From contig CM038467.1 in the NCBI GenBank assembly GCA_021464415.1, positions 15,951,411 to 16,015,410 of the forward strand: 64,000 nucleotides of DNA, written 5' to 3'. Positions within the stretch are counted from its first letter, which is position 1, and every line of letters begins with the position of its first letter. This document shows positions 27,901 through 45,607 of this stretch, piece after piece. The notes below the pieces were generated by a model. That model was given only the letters and a program-made list of their open reading frames with translations, made no database searches and was not told where the DNA came from. Source of the DNA: Lonicera japonica (Eukaryota; Streptophyta; Magnoliopsida; Dipsacales; Caprifoliaceae). The position numbers and the translations under genes are program-made.

Positions 27901-30900
27901 GAAAACATCATACTAATTGTTATTTCTCCATAATGGACAATAGTCTGTCAAAAGAACTAACTGGTAAACAAGCATTAATAGACAGAATTACACATTCCAA
28001 GCCATGGCCCCATATCAAATAAAACAAATTCCAAGTCCTCATGGTAATTAAAAAGGACCTAAGATCAGTTCTATTAAAACCCAAAAAATTAAAGTCCTTT
28101 CGACAAACCAAAAAAGTAATAAAGGAAAGCAATAACATACTAGGTTTGAGATACATCACCCAAACTACGTAAATCTAATTGACAAGATTTAACCAGAAAA
28201 ATCACTATCATTCTCGACTCATTCAGGGATGACAATGATAGGGTGGACCACGTTAGTATTTGGTTCAGTACCTCCCAAAGCAAAAGGTCAGACCCTTACA
28301 CCTCAATATTAAATAATAAATCCAAGGAAAAATACCCTGATATGAAATTATCAACCCTGAGTAAAAACAAAAGGCGCAATGGTCTTTCCTCAATGGGGTC
28401 ATAGTTTAGGGGTGATATGGAAGTCACTCTATTCACTAACTACTCAGTAAACAAACTGGAGAACTATAAACATATGCAATCAAATGAACACGTGACAGAC
28501 AATGCGCGCACCAACTTGTTGCAGTTAGCACAAGCTATAACATCGAATATTATCCTTAAAACATAAGATAAGGAAGGGTAGAAGCCGAAATATCAACAAG
28601 CTTGTACATATACCATTTATAAATTGCATCTACACAAGGAACTGATAAAAGTTTAATAGAGATGCAAAGTACCTTTCAAAAATATTTGGAGCCTCCACAT
28701 CACAGTCATAGTTGACAAAAATGTCGATGATAATCTGTGAATCCTGAGACATATTTTCCAGTAAATTGAGGATGGTCATCTTCTGCAAGAAACTAGGCTG
28801 AAGCACATTCTCAAGCACACGAAGGATGAGCATGGGGAAAAAAATTCCGATTTCAGCTTTCAAACCCGATCTGAATTTTGATAACAAGTTTTCAAAAATT
28901 GAACAGAGAAGCTGGAAAATAGTCATAACTGACAGCGCACTGTTTTTTAATAACGATAGGCAGAGATACTGCTTAAGAGCGTTAAGAAACCTGTACCAAG
29001 AAAAGTGAATATTAGACTCATTTTATCTTAATCAAAGGTGATGAAATTTTGTTACCTAAAGAAATCAACCTCCATCAAACTTTGGCAGGTTAGACTGGCA
29101 AATAAAGTAAGTAAACCAGGAAGACTCTCATACACTGCAAATAAGACAAGTAATATAAGACTAGAACCTCAATCTATATGCCATTAGCTGCCTAGAAAGA
29201 GATGGTTCACGCTTAAAGTAATAACTTAATAATGTTTTGTTCATTATAGAAACGCACAAAAACCAAATATACATAGATGAGAGGGAGAAAACCCACTTCA
29301 AGACATTCATTTTTTTTTTTTTATTTTTATTTTTTGGGAGGGGGGGGGGACCTCAACGGGGCAGAGTTCATATTAACAAATTGTTTTCAGTTAATGCATA
29401 AAACTGCATATACAAACTTGAATGCATAATATAATTAATGACAACGCAAACAACTACTAAGCATCTATTGTAGAGTTGAACGAACCTACTATATAAACCA
29501 AAACTTGTAGTCTCTATTGGTAAGGAAATTTCCTTGTCTCTGTCGAGCAACCTGGGTTCCTTACAGAATAGTTGGTCTTTCTCATTTAAATGGTAGAACT
29601 CAAGCTACACAAGCATAAGAAGGCCAATTGTTACAACAATCTAACTCCAACTAGAAAGAAGTGTCCAACAAGATTTAGTGGAGCTTAACCTACATGAGGG
29701 AATTTTCTGTTTAGAATGACAAGCAAGAATCAGTGATAACATAGGTGTTGTGTACCTTCTCGGGGATATGGCCATTTCACCAATTTCAAATGTTTTTTAT
29801 TTGTTTCAGTAGTAAGTTACTCAAGAACGAGTTCTATCTAGGTGGAGGACACTAATGCTAAAAAGGTAGACTCATAAATGAAGTAGAACCACCAAAAGAC
29901 AATCAGAATACTACCAATGTTGGCATGTTGCTGGAAAAATTATGGGAGCTTCTATAACTTTCTTAGAATCGTCTTACTTTAGAATATCAGCAAAAATTGT
30001 GGGAGCCTCCTGATCTTCCTTTCCAAAGAATTCATGAAAAGCCTCTTCCGAATTATAGGTAGCTTGAGTAACAGGCTTGCATTTGTGTCAATGTTCTAAA
30101 AATCGCTAGGCGCTCCTAGGTCGGCGAGGGGGGGCCTAGCGCCTAGAGGATTAATCGGGGATTAATCGGTCAAACGATTTTTTATTAAAAATATTATTTT
30201 AAATAACATAATACTAATAAAATATAATATACCTTTCAAATTAACATTAATTATCCAACATCCAACCAATAAAACATGTATTCTAGAAAAAGTCCAAATT
30301 TTAAAAATATAAATAAATAAAATTAGCAAAAGAAAAGAAAATAGGGGTGAAATTACAAATAATAAAAAATATATAGGGTGAAAATAATAATAATAAAACT
30401 TAATACAACAAACCCAAATGAAATATATATCATCTCTTTCCCCGTAAAACCCAGCACCCATTCCGCTGCAACTTCGAAACAAAACCCTAGCTCTCGCCGA
30501 CATCTTCTAAGCCCCAACCTATCTCACCCTCGACGATTTCTCACCGGCTTCGACGACTTCACAGGTACACTACTCTCTCTCTCTATCTATCTCCGTCTCT
30601 CTCTATCTCAATCTCGTTCTCTCTTCCACGTCTCAGCCACAACCAACGGGAAAATCGGCGCCTAGACCAAAAATCGGCGCCTAATCATCGCCTAATCACT
30701 CCGGCGCCTAAACACAGACGACTAGCCCTAGGCCGGGCGGGAGAGGACCGATTTCCGCCTAGGCGCGATTTTTAGAACACTGATTTGTGTAATGTCAACT
30801 ATGTTGTGTCTTTTACTGAGGGAAGATTTTTAATCACTAAGAGCTTTATAAGATGCTAGAGCAACTTCTTTTTCTCCTCATCTTGGTGCAACAGGCTTGC

Positions 30901-32367
30901 GTTTGTGTAATCTCAACTATGTTGTGTCTTTTGCTGAGGAAAGATTTTTCATCAATGAGAGCCTTATAAGATGCTAGAGCAACTTATTTTTCTCCTCAAA
31001 ACCATTTACATCTTGGTGCAACAGCATTCGCTATTTGGCGTATCCATAACCAACTAATTGTATTATTCTCACAGAAAAGCCTATTATTATATTATATAAT
31101 ATATATATAATTTTTGTGTGTAGCAATTTTTGTGCACAATCTTTTAGATCCTAGCAGTGTGGTTCTGTTATCATACTGTGATCAAGAAACTCCAGAAGGC
31201 AGAGTTATTAAGGGGAAAAGTAATGAAAAAGAAAAGGAGATATTAGTAGGCATCAATCTCAACTAGAGAAACTAAAATACTTGTTAACCGAGGGAAGAGT
31301 TCTAAGTTACGAACTCATGATAAGTATACAACTACTTGCCTCTCGTTTGTGCGCCACACAGGACCCCCATTGTCCATGATCACCTTTAGCAGCTCTAAAG
31401 ACAATATCTTTCCCCGCAAGAGAATTTGATCGTCTGCATTCTCCTGCGAAGAGAACTTCATGGATAATTTGCACAAATTCTTGAAGAGCATAAAACCATC
31501 CTCCCTAAGCTTGGAGAAACCATCCGAATTCGCCACTTCTTTGTTGGACTCCGCATCAATTGGGTCTCCATTTTTCTCGGTTTTCCCATTTTGCAAGTCC
31601 AGAGATGACTTTGTATCGAAAACTCTTTCATTCGCTTCCACAACCTCGTTGATAAAGTTCTGAACAAACAGTATCGAACTCCCTTCGTTCAAATTTCTAT
31701 CCGTGAACTCCAACAACTCAGCTACCGATACAGTCCTAAAGCTAACCACCATATTATCCTGCTCCATCCTCGCGAAAACAATGATCATCATCTGGGCTAG
31801 AACCGACTTTGCACAGATCTGATTAGTCCCATTCAAGCCCCCAAGATACACATTATAACAAGACCTAACAACCTGAACCAAACAATCACCCCTAATCAAC
31901 ACAGACGAAGACCTAACGGCAGAAAGCAATACTTTCAACGAAGTCAGCTCAATCCCCTCCTCGCCAAGGGCACCACACTTGCATACGCATTCAATGATAC
32001 GGTACACAACGGAAGGTTTATCATTTCCATCAGGCCGATCGATTTCACATCGGATCAAGCCGAAGGAGAACAACCTAAAGACGCAATCGAGAGCGGGCTC
32101 AACGACCTTAACGGAGCCGGATTCGAGGGCCATAACGAGGGGTTGGAGGACGAATTCGGCATCGGGGGAAGAGAATCCATAAAGAGGGGTGCAGGAGAAG
32201 GGATCGGCTGAATCGGAGAGGGCATCGAGTTTGTCTAGGGCGGATTTGGAGGCGGCGACGAGCTGGGAGTGTTTTCTCCAGGCAACGTTTTTGATGATCT
32301 TGTCGAGTGATGGCCCTAGAACCCAGCCGCAGCGAGAAGGCCCGCCTAGGGTTTGTGTTGCCGACAT
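18999..32367 (-). CDS. BIG5: BIG-family ARF guanine-nucleotide exchange factor (Sec7)
   Basis: Brefeldin-sensitive-type large ARF-GEF: loads GTP on ARF GTPases at the trans-Golgi/early endosome. Exons 32367-31340, 28990-28673, 26368-26035, 25905-25483, 24355-24066, 23943-23670, 23484-22982, 22434-22113, 21361-21001, 20897-20215 and 19625-18999 all join in frame to 1720 residues. The N-terminus ([22 protein letters not shown]) and the moderate exon number fit BIG5/MIN7/BEN1, which in Arabidopsis acts in vesicle traffic, polar recycling and immunity. The Sec7 domain spans exon 4 into exon 5 (about 563-755), with [18 protein letters not shown] (glutamic finger Glu650) and [17 protein letters not shown]-like helical repeats and HDS-type regions fill the C-terminal half ([18 protein letters not shown]). 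Intron 1 has a GC donor (AG/GCAAGT). Assignment to BIG5 rather than BIG1-4 is from memory of N-terminal wording; family assignment is secure. Confidence 0.95.
24560..24960. repeat. Interspersed repeat, copy 2 of 3 (BIG intron 4)
   Basis: Longest clear copy of the family also at 14500-14735 and 51470-51980, lying in the intron between exons 4 and 5 of the BIG gene. It contains GATGATC-type blocks in both orientations, a TTATGGAGATCATCTCC core, and a right edge near GTGGGACTGTATATG. The blocks are far more alike between copies than the flanks. Confidence 0.5.
30071..31022. repeat. Tandem duplication in BIG intron 1, one copy split by a MITE
   Basis: Copy A (30071-30088 continued at 30791-30890) and copy B (30891-31022) are close repeats of about 120-130 bp, both starting ACAGGCTTGC and ending near CATCTTGGTGCAA. 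Copy A is interrupted by the hAT-type element at 30089-30782, whereas copy B preserves the unoccupied site at 30901-30908. Confidence 0.8.
30089..30782. mobile_element. hAT-type MITE in BIG intron 1
   Basis: Terminal inverted repeats CAATGTTCTAAAAATCG and the complement of CAGTGTTCTAAAAATCG, with 8-bp duplications ATTTGTGT on both sides (30081-30088, 30783-30790). An 8-bp duplication is diagnostic for the hAT superfamily. Subterminal parts are GC-rich and full of CGCCTAG-type repeats in both orientations; the 694 bp contain no transposase. Confidence 0.85.
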
Positions 32368-33711
32368 TTAATTTAATAATAATTATAATGCGAAAGGAAG
32401 CTGATTAGATCAGCGAATGGTGATGGAGTGTGGATTGGGAGATGGAATAAGAGGTGAATGCGGGGAGAGAGGCATTAATGTGGGTTGGGGGAGATGATCG
32501 ACGGGACGTGCCCGTGACGGTGAATTTTTCCGCCGGAATTGAGAGATGTGGTGGTGGGGTTCGCCTTCTAATTTATTATTATTGCGTAAGGGATTCGATT
32601 CAGGACGTGTTAAGAGTAGTTACTGTTGGTTGTGGTTCAATCACTTGGTTGCGAAGTCACGCGCTCTTCCTTTTGGTGTGGAGTCGCTATGGTGTCCCAT
32701 CTAACAACATTTTGAAAATAACTTTACAAAAATAATATTTTTAACTTATATAATATTTTAAAGTGTTATTTTAAAAAATATTTTGAATGAGTTTTAAGAA
32801 CTTTTTTAAATATATTATTATTTTAATTTTTTAATTAATGTACATACAAGTTTCTTTTAACAATGTGATTTTAAATTAATACAAAGTTTTATTAATAAAA
32901 TATTAAAAAGTTATGTTTGAAGAGCTTTTAAAAAAAACTCTTCAAATTGAAAATTTCATTTTGCTACTTCTGTTGGAGTGAATTTTGCTGACATAGTTGT
33001 TCAATAAATTTGTAATTTAGTCATTTGAAGAACCTATTGGATATGCTTTAAACAACTTTCGTTGTGTTTTAATCACTTTTATTATTATTATTATATATAT
33101 ATATAATATTTTATATAAAATAAATTCAATTTTAGTAGTAATTATTGATGAACATCAAACTGAAAAAAAATTTTATTTTTTTTTTTAGCAAATTTCTTTG
33201 TTTTATACCAAATTATCTTCATAATTAATAGTAATATCAAGTGGTGTAGCCAAAAATTTGGTCAGTGGGTCATTTAATATTGTATCACTAATTTCTAATT
33301 GTATTGCTAAATTATCAGTTAAAAAAAAATGAGAAATAAAAATTACTACTTGGCTCAAAAAAAAGCACAACCCCAATGGATTTATTACTCAATCTTCCCC
33401 ATTTGCGCGCTCCAATGGATAATTTGATTACGTCAATGCAATTCTATTATTGAATCTTCCCCATTTGTGCCCCCCAATGGATAATCTGATTATGTCAATG
33501 CAATTCTATCATTGATGAATCTTTCCCATTTCTGCGAAAAGTTGGTATTTACTTACTGTCACAGGTTTTTCTTCTAATTTTTTTTCTTGAAAGACAAATA
33601 AAAATAAATTACCATAGTATTGTTGCATACGACCACATTCAATATCTTAAAAGTGAGAATGGTTGATGTAGTTGTGTTTTATTTTAAAAATCATTAAGAA
33701 AACGTGTTAGT
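32368..33711. other. Upstream region of the BIG gene
   Basis: Contains the presumed promoter and 5' UTR of the minus-strand BIG gene directly next to 32367, then AT-rich DNA. No other gene was recognised. Tandem repeats at 33390-33535 are listed separately. Confidence 0.5.
33390..33535. repeat. Tandem repeat, about 64-bp unit, 2.3 copies
   Basis: Units begin AATCTTCCCCATTTG and include CCAATGGATAAT and TCAATGCAATTCTAT. Two full copies (from about 33390 and 33453) are followed by a partial third from about 33519. Confidence 0.75.
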
Positions 33712-34562
33712 TAGGGTGTAAATGAATAATCGATAATTTGAATTCATTCTGAATAGATATTTGAAAAAGAGTATTTGGATAGTGTTTATAAATATTCAAA
33801 AAAACAGATAAAGATATGAATAATGATAATATTCGATCTGGATAATACGATATGAATTATTCATATTTAAGGATTACTAAATATCCTATCATCTATAATT
33901 TAGTATTATATATATATATATATTCCCATTTCAAAAAAAAAAAACAATCCAAAAGAATTTAATTTGGTATTTTGTTTGCACAAGCTGGCCCAATTTACTA
34001 AAAATAAATTAAACAAAACAAAAAAAAAGAAAAAAAGCTTATAAAAAAGGAAAAAGAAGGAGAAAAACTATTTACAAAATATATGATTTACTACGATGAA
34101 AGATTCAAGAACATATCAAATTAAAAATTCTAACAATTTTTAATTTTAATTTCTCATTTTGATCCGTATAGTTATATTATAATTTTAACATAAATCTTAT
34201 TAAATTATACAAAAAAAATCATTATTTGAATAAAAAGTTTGACATAAAATGTTAGTCATTATTTTAATACTTCTTACAAGATTTAGCTAATTTGTATATG
34301 TAGTTATATAGAAAAATGGATAAGGATATAATCCAAATCCGAGATATCCGAAATATCCAATAAAATAAGAATAGTTTAATATACTATCCGAAATTATACA
34401 AATAAAGATTTGAATAGTAAATTTTAAAATGAACACAAATAATGAATAGTGCAATATCCACCCCGTATTCGTTTACACCCAATAAAAATTTAAATAATAA
34501 ATTTTAAAATGAATACAGATCATGAATAGTGTTGTATCATTTCCATATCCGTCTACACCCTA
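33712..34562. mobile_element. Possible non-autonomous DNA transposon
   Basis: TAGGGTGTAAATGAATAAT at the left and the complement of TAGGGTGTAGACGGATATGG at the right form an imperfect inverted pair, and the interior is rich in ATATCCGAATAT-like words. The right end is tandemly duplicated: a second version of the terminus lies about 80 bp inside, near 34480. No target duplication could be found, so the boundaries are uncertain. Confidence 0.4.
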
Positions 34563-35087
34563 CATCAGACAAGCTCTAGGTCATCAAGTAAAATTATATA
34601 AATGAATTCATATGAAGATTTAATCCGTTAACCCCCAGAGATGAATTGATTAGACCGACTGTATATATCCCTCATGGTGTGTAGATTAGAATATAAATAT
34701 AAATACACCCACTATCACACATCTCTACTAAGCATTAATAAACGCGCATACATACATTCATATTATGCAAGTTTCATAGACGAGGAAGAACCAGAATCAA
34801 CTTTAATTTACATAAAATACACGACTAATTGGACATTTCGAGATTGGATTCATGCTAAAAATTTCAACAAAACTGACCAAGAAAAAGAACTGTAACAAAT
34901 GAACAATCTCCCATCATCACCTGCAACTCAACTTGACCTAAGATTAAGCCTGATAAATGAAAATAATTCCAGCTCTAATGCAAAAGAATGACTAAATACG
35001 ATATCTGAATCATCAAATGCTTCTCCAAAGCTTGTGAAAAGCGTTGAGCAAAATTTTCTTGTAACCCAAACAAAACTTGTAAATCTC

Positions 35088-40857
<5,770 letters not shown>

Positions 40858-41234
40858 TTAATCTAATCCTCCTCTTCGTTTGAGAGAGAGATGCAAGTCG
40901 ACTGCCAGTTTCAGTTTCGACTCCAGAGGATAACGATATGATATTGTATCTACTGGAGTTGGGACTTGGGAGTGTCGGGCGGACAAATAAAAAAAATGGT
41001 CTGTTTGTACTAATCTATCGTTTGTCCCACCCACGCTTGCCCCAAGTTGCTGTTTTCCTTCCCAAGCAAAACCCTTTTTTTTTTACTACGGAATGGCTCT
41101 ATAAGAGCATCTGTATTGGGTAGGGTAAAAGGTTAGATTTACCCTACCCCATTCACAGCGGAGACAATGGTAGGTTAAAATTTTGGCAGGTAGGGTACCG
41201 ACCGGGCAAATTTACCATTTCACTAATTTTTAGT

Positions 41235-41384
41235 CATACGAATTTGGGACACTCGTACGAAATGATACGAATTTAGCACACTCGTATACAAAAAAAATTG
41301 AATCATACGAATGTGTGTCACTCGTATGAGTCATACGAGTGTGTCACATTCGTATGACCCATACGAATGACACACCTTCGTATG
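41235..41384. repeat. Left subterminal array: five CATACGA-N11-TCGTATG dyads
   Basis: Units at 41235-41259, 41264-41288, 41304-41328, 41332-41356 and 41360-41384. Each has 7-bp half-sites CATACGA and TCGTATG (a one-base variant in the first and changes at the outer base in the second) separated by exactly 11 bp. Spacers differ but are often TG/CA-rich. Four more occur at the right end, so these are probable binding sites of the element's ORF1 protein or transposase. Confidence 0.88.
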
Positions 41385-41413
41385 AGCCATTATTATTTTT
41401 ATTTTTATTTTCC

Positions 41414-41888
41414 TAGGGCTGGGATAATAAACCGAAAAACCGAAAACCGAACCGAAAAAACCGAAAAAAAAACGGTTCGGTTCGGTTCTTATTATTAAAG
41501 TGGACTTTTTTACCGGTTCGGTTCCTAATTGTTATTAACGGTTCGGTTCTCGGTTCCTTGGTCAATTTAATTAAAAGAACCGTTAGGAACCGTTCTAAGG
41601 GTTTTAAACCGGTTTTTTAGCAATTTTAAGGGTTTTAACGGTTCTAACGGTTCTAACGGTTCCCCGAAGAACCGTTAGAACCGTTTTTGGCCGGTTCCTA
41701 CGATTATTAACGGTTCTAACGGTTCTAACGATTCCAACGGTTCCCCGAAGAACCGAACCGTTTGAACCGGTTCGGTTCCACTTTCGGTTCTTGAAAAAAA
41801 AAAGCTAAAAACCGAACCGTTTTTAATTTTCGGTTCTCGGTTCCGGTTCTTATCATTTAGGACAAGAACCGAACCGGTCCCAGCCCTA
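41414..41888. mobile_element. hAT-type MITE nested in the Harbinger element
   Basis: Ends TAGGGCTGGGA and TCCCAGCCCTA form an inverted pair; flanks TATTTTCC (41406-41413) and TTTTTTCC (41889-41896) match at 7 of 8 positions, an hAT-size duplication. The 475-bp body is nearly all repeats of GGTTCGGTT/AACCGAACC and AACGGTTCTAACGGTT in both orientations. No coding capacity. It lies inside the left end of the large transposon and so inserted after it. Confidence 0.82.
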
Positions 41889-42186
41889 TTTTTTCCCATA
41901 TTTCCGTTGCTTGCTTTAGATTAGTTTGGATGATGTTAAAGTTAACTTTTTAACTTTAGGGGGTCAAATTGTAAATAAGTTATTAAAGTGTCTATTTTAA
42001 ACCAATTATTGTTTTTGTATTATTTAAGTGCCAAATTTTTTTATCTATAAAATCAAGTCTTGCACACCATTTTTTTTCCTCACTTGTTGCAACATTTCTC
42101 CCAGAAGTAGGAAATAAAAAAAAAAAAAGAGGTGAGACAAAAAAACAAAGTTAGATAGAACTTTGTAAATTTAGTACAAGTGCAAA

Positions 42187-43198
42187 ATGGCAAATCGTGT
42201 GCGTGGAACAAATATGTCTCCACATGAAGATGAAGCATTATGCCGATCATACATTACTGTAAGTACAAATGCCATAGTTGGAAGTTCTCAAACAATTGAT
42301 AGATTTTGGGATGCTATTGCAATTGAATATCACAAACAACCTGGGATTGTTTATGAAAGACCCTCAGGATCTCTCCAGTCACGCTTCTCTTATATTAATA
42401 AAGCTGTTGTGTTGTATGTTGGAAAACTTTCACATGCTATGCAACATCAAGCCAGTGGAACAAATGAAATAGATGTGGTAAGCAATTTTTTTGTTTTATA
42501 TATATACATAATTATATATATAATTAAACTATAGTTTAATTTAGTTCATTTAATTAATTCATTTTTTTAACTGCAACACAGATTAATATGGCACGACAAG
42601 CTTATCTGTCACAGAAGGGTAAACAATTTACATTTGATCGATGTTACCAAATTCTGAAGCATCACAAAAAGTATGATTTGTCGACAACGTCTCAAAATAC
42701 TCAACATTTGCGATTTGGTCCTGAATATGGTGGGTCATCATCTATAAACTTATGTGATGATTCATCCCCTATTGATATTGAATCGCCGGGCGATCGACCG
42801 ATAGGGAGGAAGGCTGAAAAGCTTGCAAAAAAAAAAAAAATCATGCGGAAGCACTTGCTACCGCACAAGCATCCCTTGAAAAGGCGGAGAAGATTGATGC
42901 AGAAAATTTATTTTATACAAAAGAAGCCCATGAGTCGAGAATTCGAGTTGAGGATCACATAAGTCAATTGGTTGCTTTACGAAAACGCGATGATGAAAGG
43001 GCTGCTCGTGAAGAAGAAAGGAAGATTCGAATGGAGGAGAGGCAACAGAGATTGGAGGACGATTCAATTATGAGCATGGACACTACCCACATGAATGAAC
43101 AACAACTTCAGTACCACAACTGGAGAATGAATGGAATTGCAATGAGGAGACAACAACAATCACAAAATTCACAAAATATTCCTTTGGATCAATTTTAG
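42187..43198 (+). pseudogene. Harbinger ORF1, MYB/trihelix- and NAM-associated-like
   Basis: In PIF/Harbinger elements this second protein binds DNA and brings the transposase to the ends. Exon 1 is 42187-42477, an intron follows (42478-42581), exon 2 is 42582-43198. Residues 1-97 resemble a MYB/trihelix domain (SPHEDEALCRSYITVS, IDRFWDAIAIEY, LQSRFSYINKAV). The C-terminal part has RPIGRKAEK, typical of NAM-associated/GST-T3-like plant proteins, followed by a charged coiled coil (RDDERAAREEERKIRMEERQ) to the stop at 43198. The frame breaks in a run of 14 A (42827-42840): one base more would join both halves. This may be a true frameshift, a homopolymer sequencing error, or a slippage site. 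It lies tail-to-tail with the transposase. Confidence 0.8.
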
Positions 43199-43531
43199 TA
43201 TTTACCTTTTTTTCCTGAAGTTATGTTAATGTTATCATGTGTACGCAATTTTCATATTTTGTAATGCAATTTAAATTTTCACTTAAATTGTGAATTTATA
43301 TTTTAACATTTTCAGAGAAATACGTTTATATTTTTTAAAAGTAAGAAATTATTATGGTCTAAAATAAAATGTAATAAAATCACACTGAAGTACTATAATA
43401 TAAATTGATAAAAGAAACGGTACATTTAATTATATAAAATTAAATGACAACATACTAATATAATAAATAACTAGTACAAGTCATTACATACTAGTTAATA
43501 TATTAAACACAATTAACTTATATAATATAAA

Positions 43532-44824
43532 TTAGTCACTTCCATTGTTAGAAATAGCCCAAATGTGTTCAACCAAATCATTTCTAAGTCGATTGTGCAT
43601 ATCTCGATCATTCATTTGAACCTCGCGAGCGAGATAATCTTGAAATGTTTGTGATGGGTCTCGCTCTAGTTCTGCATCTGGGGCAATCTGATCATAATCA
43701 CAATTCCAAGTAGAGTCTCGTCCCTCGTCTTCAATTATCATATTGTGTAATAGTATACAACATTACATAACCGTAGACAGTGCTTTCTCATTCCACAACT
43801 TTGCAGGTTCGCGAACAAAAGCAAAGCGCGCCTGGAGAATTCCAAATGCGCGTTCGACATCTTTTCTTACACTTTCTTGTTTTTTTGCAAATAACTTTTG
43901 CTTTAAATTTGTTGGATTTTTAAAACTTTTAACAAGTGTAGCATATTTAGGATATATGCCATCGGCTAAATAATAGCCCATGGTATATTGGTTGCCATTT
44001 ATTTCAAAATTACACGGGGGTGTACGACCGTGTAGAAAATCGTCGAAAACATTTGATCTAGCTAACACATTTAAATCATTGTTATTGCCAGGCATGCCAA
44101 AGAAGGACCTCCATATCCACGTATCATATGATGCAACCGCCTCCAAAATTATTGTTGGTGCATGACAATGACCCCTATATGATCCATGCCAAGCAGTAGG
44201 ACAATTTTTCCACTTCCAATGCATACAATCTATACTTCCAAGCATTCCAGGAAATCCTCGTGCTGCGTTCTCCGCTGAAAGACGTTGCACATCTGTAGAC
44301 GTGGGTGGTCGGCCGTACTGTTCCCCAAATAGTGTTACAATTGCTTTGCAAAATTTTTTAAAACAAATTAAACCAGTTGTTTCAGACATGGCTAAGTACT
44401 CACCCCATATATCTGCACTTGCCCCATACGCAAGATAACGTAAAGCAGCTGCCATTTTTTGGTGCCTTGTAAAACTTGACCGACCAAAACCATCTAACTT
44501 TTCAACAAAATAATCATCGTAATCGCATACAGTATTTAAAATACGATTAAAAAGAGGTCGAGACATACGAAAACGCCTGCGAAAAATTTGCGCAGGGTAA
44601 GTAGCTGTATCGGAAAAATATTCGGCCCATAATCGTCTACCAGCATCTTCGCGTGCTCGATATATTGTACCGCGTATTGTAACTTCCTTGTTCTGGAGAT
44701 ATTGAATTCTTTCAATTGCCAAGTTCTTTTTTCGCCGATTTGCTTCAATATGATTGTTATTTTCATCATCAAACGTGGAATAATATTGACTAATTAAATT
44801 TTCTTCTTCAAAACTGTCACTCAT
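43532..44824 (-). pseudogene. PIF/Harbinger DDE transposase with one in-frame stop
   Basis: Cuts and joins DNA at TAA/TTA targets. Start at 44824 (MSDSFEEENL). The N-terminal helical domain (FRRRFRMSRPLFNRIL) is followed by the DDE nuclease: GSIDCMHWKW (Asp199), GNNNDLNVLARS (Asp250) and KDVERAFGILQARF (Glu324), all present. An in-frame TAA at 43763-43765 stops translation at 353 residues, directly before the conserved CCILLHNMIIEDE segment. The same frame continues 76 residues to 43532, so full length would be about 430, usual for the family. A single nonsense change is therefore the only visible defect. The shortened protein keeps the catalytic triad but loses the last conserved block. No intron was detected. 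Confidence 0.9.
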
Positions 44825-45170
44825 TTTGTGTGAATTTTTTGAAGAAAATAAATTTATCCATCTCTCTCGTGCTCCCCATGTATTTATAGTCCATAATTAA
44901 TAATTAATATTTGATATAGTTGTTGTCAAGTCTATGAAATACGAGTAATAAATAAATAGATATGTCATTTATTAGAGATCTTGACATTTTTAATAGTTGC
45001 AGAGAAAATGGAACATACTCAATATATAAGTATACGTACATACTATATATTTATATATATATAATATATATATATATATAAATGTGCTACATAGTACTAT
45101 TACAATAGTACTATATAATAATAATAAGTGCAAGATGAAATTGCCACAATCCTAGCATATCTTTGAGGGA

Positions 45171-45314
45171 TTTACGGAGTAGGCCTGCAGAGTTTGAGGG
45201 ATTTACGGAATAGGCCTACAAACAATTAACTTATTACGCAATAGGGCTGCAACCTTTCATGTATATACGCAATAGGCCTGCATAGTTTTGGATATTTACG
45301 CAATAGGCCTGCAG
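45171..45314. repeat. Five direct repeats with exact 31-bp period
   Basis: Cores start at 45171, 45202, 45233, 45264 and 45295, each 31 bp apart. The 20-bp core consensus is TTTACGSARTAGGCCTGCAG; the 11-bp linkers are not conserved. The repeats lie between the divergent starts of the transposase (44824, minus) and the small ORF (45608, plus), next to a long TA microsatellite (45337-45378). They could be operator, enhancer or transposase-binding sites. Confidence 0.9.
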
Positions 45315-45331
45315 TTTTATGTCTTCATCCA

Positions 45332-45382
<51 letters not shown>

Positions 45383-45607
45383 CTACTTTATGTTTTTTCA
45401 AAGTTCACGGGTGCTCACTTTTCTTCTTTACATTAAAGTGTTATTTTCTTTAATAATTTTAATATAATTGACATATATTTATACAGAGGAGACAAACAAG
45501 TATTTATATTAAAAATAATTTTATAATAATTTTTAATTTAAAAGAACTAAATTTATTTTTTCTTATAAATACAATAGATGTGTTGAAAATATTATTTCAT
45601 ACTGCCA

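Noticed and set aside
45171..45314. CRISPR-like array
   Set aside because: Regular 31-bp spacing, but linkers are only 11 bp and the host is a plant; it is a transposon-internal tandem repeat.
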